Origin: Curtobacterium sp. MCJR17_020
Lineage (GTDB): Bacteria; Actinomycetota; Actinomycetes; Actinomycetales; Microbacteriaceae
Direction: 5' to 3'
Assembly: GCF_003234365.2 (NCBI RefSeq)
Contig: NZ_CP126260.1
Span: 1,736,001-1,800,000, forward strand
Length of the DNA: 64,000 nucleotides
In this document: positions 57,608-64,000 of the stretch, piece after piece
How positions within the stretch are numbered: position 1 is the first letter of the stretch
Layout of the letters: every line of letters begins with the position of its first letter
Position numbers and translations under genes: made by a program
Notes under the pieces: model-generated
Told to the model about the DNA's origin: nothing
What the model saw: the letters and a program-made list of their open reading frames with translations, nothing else
Databases searched by the model: none

Positions 57608-58582
57608 GTGGACGTGGCCGAACCCGTTGACGCGTGGTGGCGCCGCCGACAGTGGTCGCGCGGCGAGGCCGTTCCCTACGCCGTCGGACAGTTCCGCGCC
57701 GACTGGGCGCCGTACCCGGTGCTCATCCGGCAGTACCACCCGGACTGGAACCACGGCGTCGTCCTGACCCAAGTCCCGCCGGCGGCCGAGGTCCTGCTGA
57801 CGTGGGAGTGCGACGTCGGCCACGTCTTCGTCGCCACGCCGGCCGAACAGCGGTCCCGACCGGGTCGTGAACGCCGGCGCTCGGTGTGGTGCCCGGAGTG
57901 CGCGGTGCAGGCGCAGCCCCAGCGCTGGCCGGTCCTGCCGTCCGACTGGCCGTCGCAGGTGCCGGTCCCGCAGCGGGTCGTCCGGGCCACCGGTCGCCAG
58001 ACCCTGCCGGCAGCGCCCTCCCGCGGGACCCCGGCGGGTGCCGTCGCCTCGAGCCGCACGCGCGCACGTCGACCGGTGCTCGGTACGCCGCGACGTCCGA
58101 GCCAGCCGGTGCCCCGCACGATCTGCCCGAAGACTCCGCGGCTGCCCTCGGGCGAGTCCTTCACGAGCGTCTGCGCCCCGGCGACGGCCTCCGCGGTCGA
58201 GGCCGAGCTGCGTGCCGCACTGTCCGACCGGTTCGCGTTCACCTACGACCACTCCGCGATCCGCCTCGACCGGCCGTTCTTCGACCACGTCGAGGTCTGG
58301 CCGGACATCATCCTGCCGGAGCTGCGCGTCGCGATCGAGTACGACTCGACCGGCCGCCACGGCCTCGAGCACGTCGGCCCGCGGCAGGACACCGACCGCA
58401 GGAAGGACCGCGCCGTCCGCGCCGTCGGCTGGGAGGTCGTGCGCATCCGCACCGGACGCCTGCCGGCGCTCGGGCCGTACGACCTGCAGGTGTTCGGCAT
58501 CTCCGGCCGGACCGTCGATCGGCTCGCCGACACCCTGCGGCAGATCCGTGGGGACCTCTTCGTGGACGCGTACGCACGGTGA
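57608..58582 (+). CDS. Zinc-ribbon protein with Vsr/DUF559-like PD-(D/E)XK nuclease domain
   Basis: A 324-residue protein with two parts. Residues 1-100 hold a cysteine/histidine cluster (ECDVGHVFVATPAEQ with C68 and H72, then WCPECAV with C95 and C98), a zinc-ribbon of the kind found in DUF4379-like proteins. A basic Pro/Arg-rich linker (105-190) follows. Residues 200-320 look like a Vsr/DUF559 endonuclease fold: WPDIILPELRVAIEYDSTGR gives D233, E244 and D246, and QDTDRRKDRAVRAVGWEVVR gives the later basic residues. GTG 57608 is the likely start, with GTG 57614 close behind. The role is unknown; DNA repair or restriction is possible. Confidence 0.68.
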   Translation: MDVAEPVDAWWRRRQWSRGEAVPYAVGQFRADWAPYPVLIRQYHPDWNHGVVLTQVPPAAEVLLTWECDVGHVFVATPAEQRSRPGRERRRSVWCPECAVQAQPQRWPVLPSDWPSQVPVPQRVVRATGRQTLPAAPSRGTPAGAVASSRTRARRPVLGTPRRPSQPVPRTICPKTPRLPSGESFTSVCAPATASAVEAELRAALSDRFAFTYDHSAIRLDRPFFDHVEVWPDIILPELRVAIEYDSTGRHGLEHVGPRQDTDRRKDRAVRAVGWEVVRIRTGRLPALGPYDLQVFGISGRTVDRLADTLRQIRGDLFVDAYAR

Positions 58583-58658
58583 CCGATCGGGGGACAAGAC
58601 CGGCCGACGGGGTACACCCCGCCTGGGTCCACCGCGGAGCGACCGGTAGGCAAGAGGA

Positions 58659-60101
58659 GTGACCCCTGCGTTCTGCCTCCACGCCCTCGGTGCGAGCTCC
58701 GAGGAGTTCGCCCTGCTCCGGCGCGCCCTGATCCGCGACGACCTCGAACTCATCGGCATCGACCTGCCCGGCTTCGGCCGCAGCCCGGCGTCGTCCGGCA
58801 CGACCGTCGAGGAGATGGCCGTGCTCGTCGAGCGCGCGATCGGCGCCAGTGGCGCGAGCGAGTGGGTACTGGTCGGTCACTCCATGGGCGGCAAGGTCGC
58901 CACGGTCGTCGCGGACCGCACGATGTCCGGCGCGAACGGCCTGTTCGGGTTGCGCGCCGTGGTGCTGCTGGCGGCCTCGCCGCTGGCGCCCGAACCGATG
59001 GACGACGACCGCCGCGCCGCGATGCTGTCCTGGGCGGCGGACGGCCCGATCAGTGCCGCCCACGCCGCCGAGTTCGTCGATGCGAACACCGCGTCCACCC
59101 TGGCACCCGAGCGGCACACGACGGCCGTGCAGGACGTCGAGCGTGCCGACCCCGGCGCGTGGACGGCGTGGCTCACGCGTGGCAGCCGCGAGGACTGGTC
59201 CGACGCGGCCCCGAACCCCGTGCCGGCGCTCGTGCTCGCCGGTGCCGAGGACGGCGACCTCGACGCCGAGGCACAGCGTCGCCTGACGCTGCCGCACTGG
59301 CCCGACTCGGAGCTCCACGTCGTCGAGGGAGCTGCCCACCTGCTGCCGTGGGAGCAGCCCGAGGCGGTGGCGGACCGCATCCGCGACTTCTGGACCCGCC
59401 GGTTCGCCGGGGCGCCCGCGGTCCCGATGGAGCTCGCGCGCGTGATCGCCTCGCCGCGGGTCAGCGCCCGCATGCGCTCCCTGTTGGCGGCCCGCGCGCT
59501 GCCCGACGACCCGACCGCCGAGCCGCGAGCGCTCACTGCTCGGCAACTCGACACCCTCCGTGCGGTCGCGCGCATCGTCGTGCCGCAGCCGGGCGACGGT
59601 CAGGTGGACCTCGCCCTGCGCGTCGACGACCAGCTCGCCGCGGGGCTCGGTGACGGATGGCGCGTCGACGGCATGCCCACCGACCTCGAGGCGTACCGGG
59701 CAGCGCTCGACATGCTGGCCGGCCCGGCACAGGACGGCGTGCTCAACAGCGCCCTGCGCGACGTGGCCGCCGGTCGGTACCGTGCCGAGGGTGTGCCCGA
59801 TGCCGGACACGACGCCGTGCTGGACGCCGAGCAGCTGCGCGCCTGGTACGAGGACGCCAGCGTCGACCTCGTGAAGCACTGGCTCGCGCACCCCGCGACG
59901 ATGGCGGCGATCGACTTCGACGGCTTCGCGAACGGGGGCGACGGCGTCCGCAAGCAGGGCTTCCAGTTGCTCGCCGCCGACCAGCGCGAGGCCTGGGAAC
60001 CGGCGGCACCTGACCGCCGCGAGCGCACCCGCGACGACACGCACGACGACACCCACGACGACACCCACGACGGCACCACGACGACGGAAGCAGCACGATG
60101 A
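58659..60101 (+). CDS. Alpha/beta hydrolase fused to a gluconate 2-dehydrogenase subunit 3-like domain
   Basis: A 480-residue two-domain protein. The first 255 residues are an alpha/beta hydrolase: FCLHALGASSEEFALL with the oxyanion loop, the nucleophile elbow VGHSMGGKVATV, and EGAAHLLPWEQPEAVADRIR with the catalytic histidine. Residues 285-445 (ALTARQLDTLRAVARIVVPQ, TDLEAYRAALDMLAG, KHWLAHPATMAAIDFDGFAN) resemble the small subunit 3 of GMC-type gluconate dehydrogenases. The next gene encodes a GMC oxidoreductase, so the fusion carries its partner subunit. The C-terminus ends with three DDTH repeats. GTG 58659 has GAGGAG immediately upstream. Confidence 0.75.
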   Translation: MTPAFCLHALGASSEEFALLRRALIRDDLELIGIDLPGFGRSPASSGTTVEEMAVLVERAIGASGASEWVLVGHSMGGKVATVVADRTMSGANGLFGLRAVVLLAASPLAPEPMDDDRRAAMLSWAADGPISAAHAAEFVDANTASTLAPERHTTAVQDVERADPGAWTAWLTRGSREDWSDAAPNPVPALVLAGAEDGDLDAEAQRRLTLPHWPDSELHVVEGAAHLLPWEQPEAVADRIRDFWTRRFAGAPAVPMELARVIASPRVSARMRSLLAARALPDDPTAEPRALTARQLDTLRAVARIVVPQPGDGQVDLALRVDDQLAAGLGDGWRVDGMPTDLEAYRAALDMLAGPAQDGVLNSALRDVAAGRYRAEGVPDAGHDAVLDAEQLRAWYEDASVDLVKHWLAHPATMAAIDFDGFANGGDGVRKQGFQLLAADQREAWEPAAPDRRERTRDDTHDDTHDDTHDGTTTTEAAR

Positions 60102-61648
60102 GACTCGACGGACAGCGCACGTACGGCACGGACGAGGTGGTCGACGTGGTGGTCGTCGGCACCGGAGCCGGCGGAGCGCCCCTGCTGGCTTCCCTGGCCC
60201 GACGTGGCCTGCGGGTCGTCGCCCTCGAGGCCGGTCGCAACACCGAGCCGGACGACCACGTGCCCGACGAGGTCGCCGCCCCCGGTGACATCAACTGGAT
60301 GGACGAGCGGCTGAGTGGCGGCGGCGCACCGACGGCGTTCGGCCCGAACAACAGCGGCACCGGGGTCGGTGGTTCGACGCTGCACTGGGGCGCGTTCACC
60401 CCGCGTCCGAGCACGCACGACCTGTCGCTCCGCTCCGCGTCCGGTGTCGGCGAGGACTGGCCGATCAGCCACGCCGAGCTCACCGAATGGATCGAGCAGG
60501 TCGAGCACGACGTCGGGGTCGCCGGACCCGAGCACTACCCGTGGGACCCGTCGCGCCGCTACCGGATGCGTCCGCCGGCGCGCAATGCCTCGTCGGACAT
60601 GATGATGCGCGGGGCAGCGGCCGCCGGCATCACCGCGACCGACGCCCCCGTCGGGCTGACCACCGAGGACCGCCACCAGGAGCACCACGGCCTGCGGCAC
60701 GCCTGCGTCTCCTGCGGGTCGTGCCACCAGGGCTGCCGCAACGGCGCGAAGGTCTCGATGGACACGACCTACCTGCCCGCCGCGGTGGCGTTCGGCGCCG
60801 AGATCCGGCCGGACTCGTTCGTGCACGGCATCGAGCTCGACGCCGCCGGCGAGGTCAGCGCCGTGCTGTACACCCACGACGGCCGCGAACACCGGCAGCG
60901 CTGCCGTGCCCTCGTGCTCGCCGCCGGCGGCATCGAGACCCCGCGCCTGCTGCTGCACACCGGGCTCGCGAACAGCAACGACCAGGTCGGCCGCAACTTC
61001 ACCGCGCACGGCGCCACCCAGGTCTGGGCGCGGTTCGACGAGTCGATGCGGTCCTACCGCGGCTACCCGTCGTCGATCATCACCGAGGACTTCGTGCGCC
61101 CCGCCGACGCGGACTTCGCCGGCGGGTACCTGATCCAGAGCCTCGGCGTGCAGCCGCAGACCTTCGCCAACACGCTCATCCGGGGCGGCGGTCTGCGCGG
61201 CGCCGAGCTCGTGCGGGCGCTGCAGGACTACCCGCACTCGGCGGGCGTCGGCATCAACGCCGAGTGCGTGCCCTACGACGACAACCGGCTGGTCCTCGCG
61301 GACGAGGTCGACGAGCACGGCGTGCCACGCGCCCGGGTCTCGTTCACCCCGGGCGCGAACGAGGACGCCATCCGCCGCCACGCGGTCCGCACCATGACGA
61401 CCATCGTCGAGGCTGCCGGAGGCAAGGACATCCGGGTCCTCGAGCGCACCGCACACACCATCGGCACGGCCCGTATGGGCACGGACCGCGAGACCTCGGT
61501 CGTCGACCCGGACGGCCGCTCGTGGGACGTCCCGAACCTGTGGATCGCGGACAACTCGGTGTTCCCGAGCGCCGTCATCGCGAACCCCGCGCTGACGATC
61601 ATGGCGCTGTCCCTGCGCACCGCCGACCGGATGCTCCGCGCGGCCTGA
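60098..61648 (+). CDS. GMC-family oxidoreductase
   Basis: A 516-residue FAD-dependent GMC oxidoreductase of the gluconate/sugar dehydrogenase type. The FAD motif is VVVVGTGAGGAPLLASLARR; a conserved cysteine-rich segment CVSCGSCHQGCRNGAKVSMD occurs mid-protein, and the C-terminal HTIGTARMGTDRETSVVDPD and ADNSVFPSAVIANPALTIMA carry the active-site histidine and asparagine region. ATG 60098 overlaps the stop of the hydrolase/subunit 3 fusion by 4 bp, so the two are coupled and probably form one oxidoreductase. The substrate is unknown; sugars or alcohols are usual for the family. Confidence 0.9.
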   Translation: MRLDGQRTYGTDEVVDVVVVGTGAGGAPLLASLARRGLRVVALEAGRNTEPDDHVPDEVAAPGDINWMDERLSGGGAPTAFGPNNSGTGVGGSTLHWGAFTPRPSTHDLSLRSASGVGEDWPISHAELTEWIEQVEHDVGVAGPEHYPWDPSRRYRMRPPARNASSDMMMRGAAAAGITATDAPVGLTTEDRHQEHHGLRHACVSCGSCHQGCRNGAKVSMDTTYLPAAVAFGAEIRPDSFVHGIELDAAGEVSAVLYTHDGREHRQRCRALVLAAGGIETPRLLLHTGLANSNDQVGRNFTAHGATQVWARFDESMRSYRGYPSSIITEDFVRPADADFAGGYLIQSLGVQPQTFANTLIRGGGLRGAELVRALQDYPHSAGVGINAECVPYDDNRLVLADEVDEHGVPRARVSFTPGANEDAIRRHAVRTMTTIVEAAGGKDIRVLERTAHTIGTARMGTDRETSVVDPDGRSWDVPNLWIADNSVFPSAVIANPALTIMALSLRTADRMLRAA

Positions 61649-61711
61649 CCGGCGTGGGCGGGCTGACGGCGTGGGCGGGCCGACGGCGCGGACGCTCTCG
61701 GGCCCGCTCGG

Positions 61712-62278
61712 TCAGCCGCGCAGGGCGAGCGCCTCGCTCGTCCACCGGGCGTGCAGGTCCCACGGGTCGTCCACACCGGCGCCGACGGCGGCGGCGTGCG
61801 CGAGCAGCTCCGGTGTCGCCCGGAACCACTCGGTGCCGGGGAACCGGGTGGCCGCGAACTGCGCGTGCCGCCGGCGTTCGAGCGACCGGTCGCCCCGCTC
61901 GAACGCCAGCAGGTCCTGGTGCGGGATCACGGCCAGCCGCTGCCTCGGGTTCATCGTCGTGCCGATCTTCACCCGGTCGCCGAAGTCGTCGCGCATCCGC
62001 AGGTAGTACACGACGTCGACCCGCGGGGGAGCGAGGTCACCGTCGGGCACGTCGCCCCACCGCCACTCGCACCGTGCGCAGACGAACGCCGTCGGCAACC
62101 GTACCCCGACACGGGCGCCGCACACCGGGCACGGCCCCGGCAGGGCGTCCTCGACGCCGACGTGCTCGGCCGCGAACTCGGTCACCAGCGTGACGTGCGT
62201 CGTGCACAGGGGCACGCCCGTGAGCGCGTCCGCAGCGGGGCCTGCGCAACCCGGCACGCAGCACGACGAGGTGACCAT
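61712..62278 (-). CDS. GIY-YIG-type nuclease with two zinc ribbons
   Basis: A 188-residue protein. The N-terminus has two cysteine pairs in CCVPGCAGPAADALTGVPLC, then CPVCGARVGVRLPTAFVCAR with another four-cysteine ribbon. The C-terminal half (VDVVYYLRMRDDFGDRVKIG with TTMNPRQRLAVIPHQDLLAF) is the GIY-YIG/T5orf172-like nuclease core, with the conserved KIG and R residues and a later glutamate (ERRRHAQF/GTEWFRA). GIY-YIG proteins cut DNA or recognise it; this small solo form is common in actinobacterial genomes. Start ATG 62278 is followed by VTSSCC. Confidence 0.76.
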   Translation of the reverse strand: MVTSSCCVPGCAGPAADALTGVPLCTTHVTLVTEFAAEHVGVEDALPGPCPVCGARVGVRLPTAFVCARCEWRWGDVPDGDLAPPRVDVVYYLRMRDDFGDRVKIGTTMNPRQRLAVIPHQDLLAFERGDRSLERRRHAQFAATRFPGTEWFRATPELLAHAAAVGAGVDDPWDLHARWTSEALALRG

Positions 62279-62358
62279 GTCCGGAACGCTAGCCGGACCC
62301 ACCGACGCGCCCCGGGCCTCCCGTCCGCCCTGCGCACCTGCGCACCCGCGCCGGGCCG

Positions 62359-62420
62359 GTGCGTACCTGCCGGAAACGGGCGTACCTGGTCGGTCGGAAC
62401 GACCAGGTACGCCCGTTTCC
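62359..62420. terminator. 19-nt tandem repeat ending in a 21-bp perfect hairpin
   Basis: A GTGCGTACCTGCCGGAAA-type unit at 62359 is followed 19 bases later by CGGGCGTACC at 62378. Bases 62372-62392 and 62400-62420 are exact inverted repeats (21 bp) with the 7-nt loop GTCGGAA. It lies 49 bp beyond the stop at 62469 of the minus-strand siderophore-interacting protein, for which it is a strong terminator. Relative of 18552-18628. Confidence 0.8.
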
Positions 62421-62468
62421 GCTTCCCCTCGCAACCGCTCTGGGGAGAACCGTGCAGGCCGAGACCCG

Positions 62469-63314
62469 TCAGTCGGTGAAGATCACGCCGACCGGCTCGC
62501 GCTTCTCCTCCTGGAACTGGTCCTCACCGCGCCCGAGCGCCCAGTAGGCCGACAGCGACATCTCGCGCTTCTCGAGCCCCCAGTCGTCCTGCAGCAGCCG
62601 ACGGATCGCCTTCATCGCGGTCCGCTCGCCGTGTGCGAACACCTGGACCGGCCGGGAGGCACGGGGGAGCGCCCGGGCCGCGTCCAGCAGGAGCGTGCCC
62701 GGCTGGGCGCCGGTGGCGTCGCGGTGCAGCCACCGCAGGTCGACCCCCGCCGGGTGCGCGATGTCCTGCTCGTCGGCAGGGCCGGCGACCTCGACCAGGG
62801 CGACGCCCGTGGCCGTGTCGGACATCGACTCCAGCGCGGCGCCGATGGCCGGCAGGGCACTGTCGTCGCCGAGCAGGACGTGGGTGACGTCCGGGTCGTC
62901 GACGGGCGCGTAGCCGCCGCCGGGACCGGACAGCGCGAGCTTGTCGCCGGGCTGCGCCGCTGCGGCCCAGGGCCCGGCGAGCCCGTCGTCGCCGTGCACG
63001 ACGAAGTCGACGGCGATCGTCTTCGCCGAGTGGTCGACGGCCCGCACCGTGTACGTGCGGCGGGCCGGTCGGTCCTGCTTCGGCAGCGTCTCGCGCAGTT
63101 CCTCGAGGTCGTACGGGGGCTCGAGGCCGAGCGACGGCTTGGCGAGCAGGAGCTTGACGTACTTGTCGGTGGCGGCCAGCTTGTCCGGGTCGGCCGTGCC
63201 CACGAAGTCGTCGAAGGCCGGTCCGCCGAGGTGGACGCGCACCATGTGGGGCGACAGTCGCTCGGTGCGGGCGACGACGAAGACGTGCTGGGGGCGTTTG
63301 GGCTTGGAGCTCAT
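62469..63314 (-). CDS. Siderophore-interacting protein (ferric-siderophore reductase)
   Basis: A 281-residue protein of the siderophore-interacting (ViuB/SIP) family, which reduces ferric siderophores in the cytoplasm to release iron. The FAD-binding motif is RRTYTVRAVDHSAKTIAVDF; HGDDGLAGPWAAAAQPGD, LSGPGGGYAP and the C-terminal SLSAYWALGRGEDQFQEEKR are diagnostic. NAD(P)H likely binds the second half (HVLLGDDSALPAIGAALESM). Its start (63314) faces the heme oxygenase start 59 bp away; the shared gap contains an IdeR-type iron box, so both are likely induced when iron is scarce. Confidence 0.92.
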   Translation of the reverse strand: MSSKPKRPQHVFVVARTERLSPHMVRVHLGGPAFDDFVGTADPDKLAATDKYVKLLLAKPSLGLEPPYDLEELRETLPKQDRPARRTYTVRAVDHSAKTIAVDFVVHGDDGLAGPWAAAAQPGDKLALSGPGGGYAPVDDPDVTHVLLGDDSALPAIGAALESMSDTATGVALVEVAGPADEQDIAHPAGVDLRWLHRDATGAQPGTLLLDAARALPRASRPVQVFAHGERTAMKAIRRLLQDDWGLEKREMSLSAYWALGRGEDQFQEEKREPVGVIFTD

Positions 63315-63354
63315 CGGTACGAGCGTCCTCTCTCCTGCTTGACGTTTGTCGAAC

Positions 63355-63373
63355 TAAGGTTAGCCTTACCTCA
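63355..63373 (+). promoter_or_regulatory. IdeR/DtxR-type iron box overlapping the heme oxygenase start
   Basis: TAAGGTTAGCCTTACCTCA matches the IdeR consensus TTAGGTTAGGCTAACCTAA at 15 of 19 positions. A TTGACG at 63339-63344 and TAGCCT at 63361-63366 (16-bp spacing) look like -35 and -10 boxes. The box overlaps the -10 and ends on the ATG, so bound repressor would block initiation. No ribosome site precedes the ATG, which suggests a leaderless message. Confidence 0.75.
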
Positions 63374-64000
63374 TGGACACGACCGTCATCCCGTTCTCCG
63401 AGCTGCTGCGCAAGCGCACGCGTCGCTCGCACGGTTCCTCGGCCGGGAACGGCTTCATGCACGACCTGCTCGGCGGGAAGTGCGACGTCGCCGACTACGC
63501 GGCGTTGCTCGGACAGTACTCGTTCGTCTACGACGCCCTCGAACGTGCGGCCGAGCGGATGACGGACCACCCGGTGGCGGCGCCGTTCGTCACCTCGCAG
63601 CTCACCCGGATGCCGGCGATCCGCGCCGACCTCGAGTACCTGATCGGCCCGGACTGGTCCGAGCTGGTCTGCCCGCTCCCCGCCACGACGGCGTACGTGC
63701 GGCGGCTCAACGAGGTCGCGGCCGAGTGGCCGGGCGGCTTCGTCGCGCACCACTACACGCGGTACCTCGGTGACCTGTCCGGCGGGCAGATGATCGGTCG
63801 GATGCTCTCCGACCAGTTCGGCTTCGACACGAACGGCGTCCTCTTCTACATCTTCGACCAGGTCGCGGACCCGAGTGCCTTCAAGGACACCTACCGCGCG
63901 CAGCTCGACGCCGCGCCCTGGACGGCCGACGAGCAGGAGCGGGTGATCGCCGAGGTCGAACTGGCGTACTCGCTCAACAACGGCCTGCTCGAGGGGCTCG
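63373..64000 (+). CDS. Biliverdin-producing heme oxygenase (cut by the window end)
   Basis: The first 209 residues of a heme oxygenase of the HmuO type, which opens host or environmental heme to biliverdin, CO and free iron. The proximal heme ligand is His20 in RTRRSHGSSAGNGFMHDLLG; HYTRYLGDLSGGQMIGRMLS is the distal-helix signature with the glycine pair. FIFDQVADPSAFKDTYR-like text follows near residue 160. The gene runs past 64000, so its end is not visible; the family is usually 200-220 residues, so little is missing. Expression is likely iron-repressed through the box that overlaps its start. Confidence 0.92.
   Translation, partial: MDTTVIPFSELLRKRTRRSHGSSAGNGFMHDLLGGKCDVADYAALLGQYSFVYDALERAAERMTDHPVAAPFVTSQLTRMPAIRADLEYLIGPDWSELVCPLPATTAYVRRLNEVAAEWPGGFVAHHYTRYLGDLSGGQMIGRMLSDQFGFDTNGVLFYIFDQVADPSAFKDTYRAQLDAAPWTADEQERVIAEVELAYSLNNGLLEGL

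Overview
The window is very GC-rich DNA with a strong preference for G or C in third codon positions. Its genes are packed into operons with 4-bp ATGA or GTGA overlaps. The gene content fits a high-GC Gram-positive bacterium: Opp/Dpp importers with fused ATPases, lipoprotein binding proteins, DUF1684, DUF3140, DUF4287 and DUF7218 proteins, and an IdeR-type iron box. My best guess is Microbacteriaceae, perhaps Curtobacterium; this is inferred from gene content, not from a marker gene. I see no tRNA, rRNA, CRISPR array, transposase or integrase.

Layout. 35-8874 is one operon of three flavin monooxygenases (LLM class) and a complete peptide-type ABC importer. 8938-21114 holds housekeeping and stress genes: hydrolases, two SDRs, an AraC regulator, an acyltransferase, VOC and ICMT-like proteins, several tiny proteins, a MetE-like protein and a TDT transporter. 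21114-27979 is a sugar-type module: two Gfo/Idh/MocA dehydrogenases and a sugar ABC importer, divergent from a ROK regulator with a candidate operator between them. 29797-37885 is a second Opp-type importer with an LLM enzyme, two CMD/AhpD-like proteins and a VOC protein. A retron-type reverse transcriptase (37925-39409) sits directly behind it. 39505-53689 holds an acyl-CoA-dehydrogenase-like monooxygenase, six more LLM proteins (one truncated), a CMD protein and a third Opp-type importer. 54164-57181 is a polar amino acid importer on the minus strand. 57313-64000 holds a DUF4287 protein, a zinc-ribbon/PD-(D/E)XK protein, a hydrolase/dehydrogenase-subunit fusion next to a GMC oxidoreductase, a GIY-YIG protein, and a siderophore-interacting protein divergent from an iron-box-controlled heme oxygenase, which the window end cuts off.

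How it works together. Ten LLM-type flavin monooxygenases, one DszC/SfnB-like flavoprotein, CMD/AhpD proteins and three Opp-type importers form a large uptake-and-oxidation island. Its most likely job is scavenging organosulfur or similar small organic compounds; the families support this, but the substrates are unknown. A 13-nt motif recurs upstream of three of these transcription units.

The most unusual item is the lone retron-type reverse transcriptase. A 19-nt near-perfect inverted repeat (37923-37941 with 38069-38087) brackets a hairpin-rich stretch of about 127 nt at its 5' end, as a1/a2 repeats bracket a retron msr-msd RNA. Several dispersed palindromic repeat families also lie in the intergenic spaces and in protein linkers.
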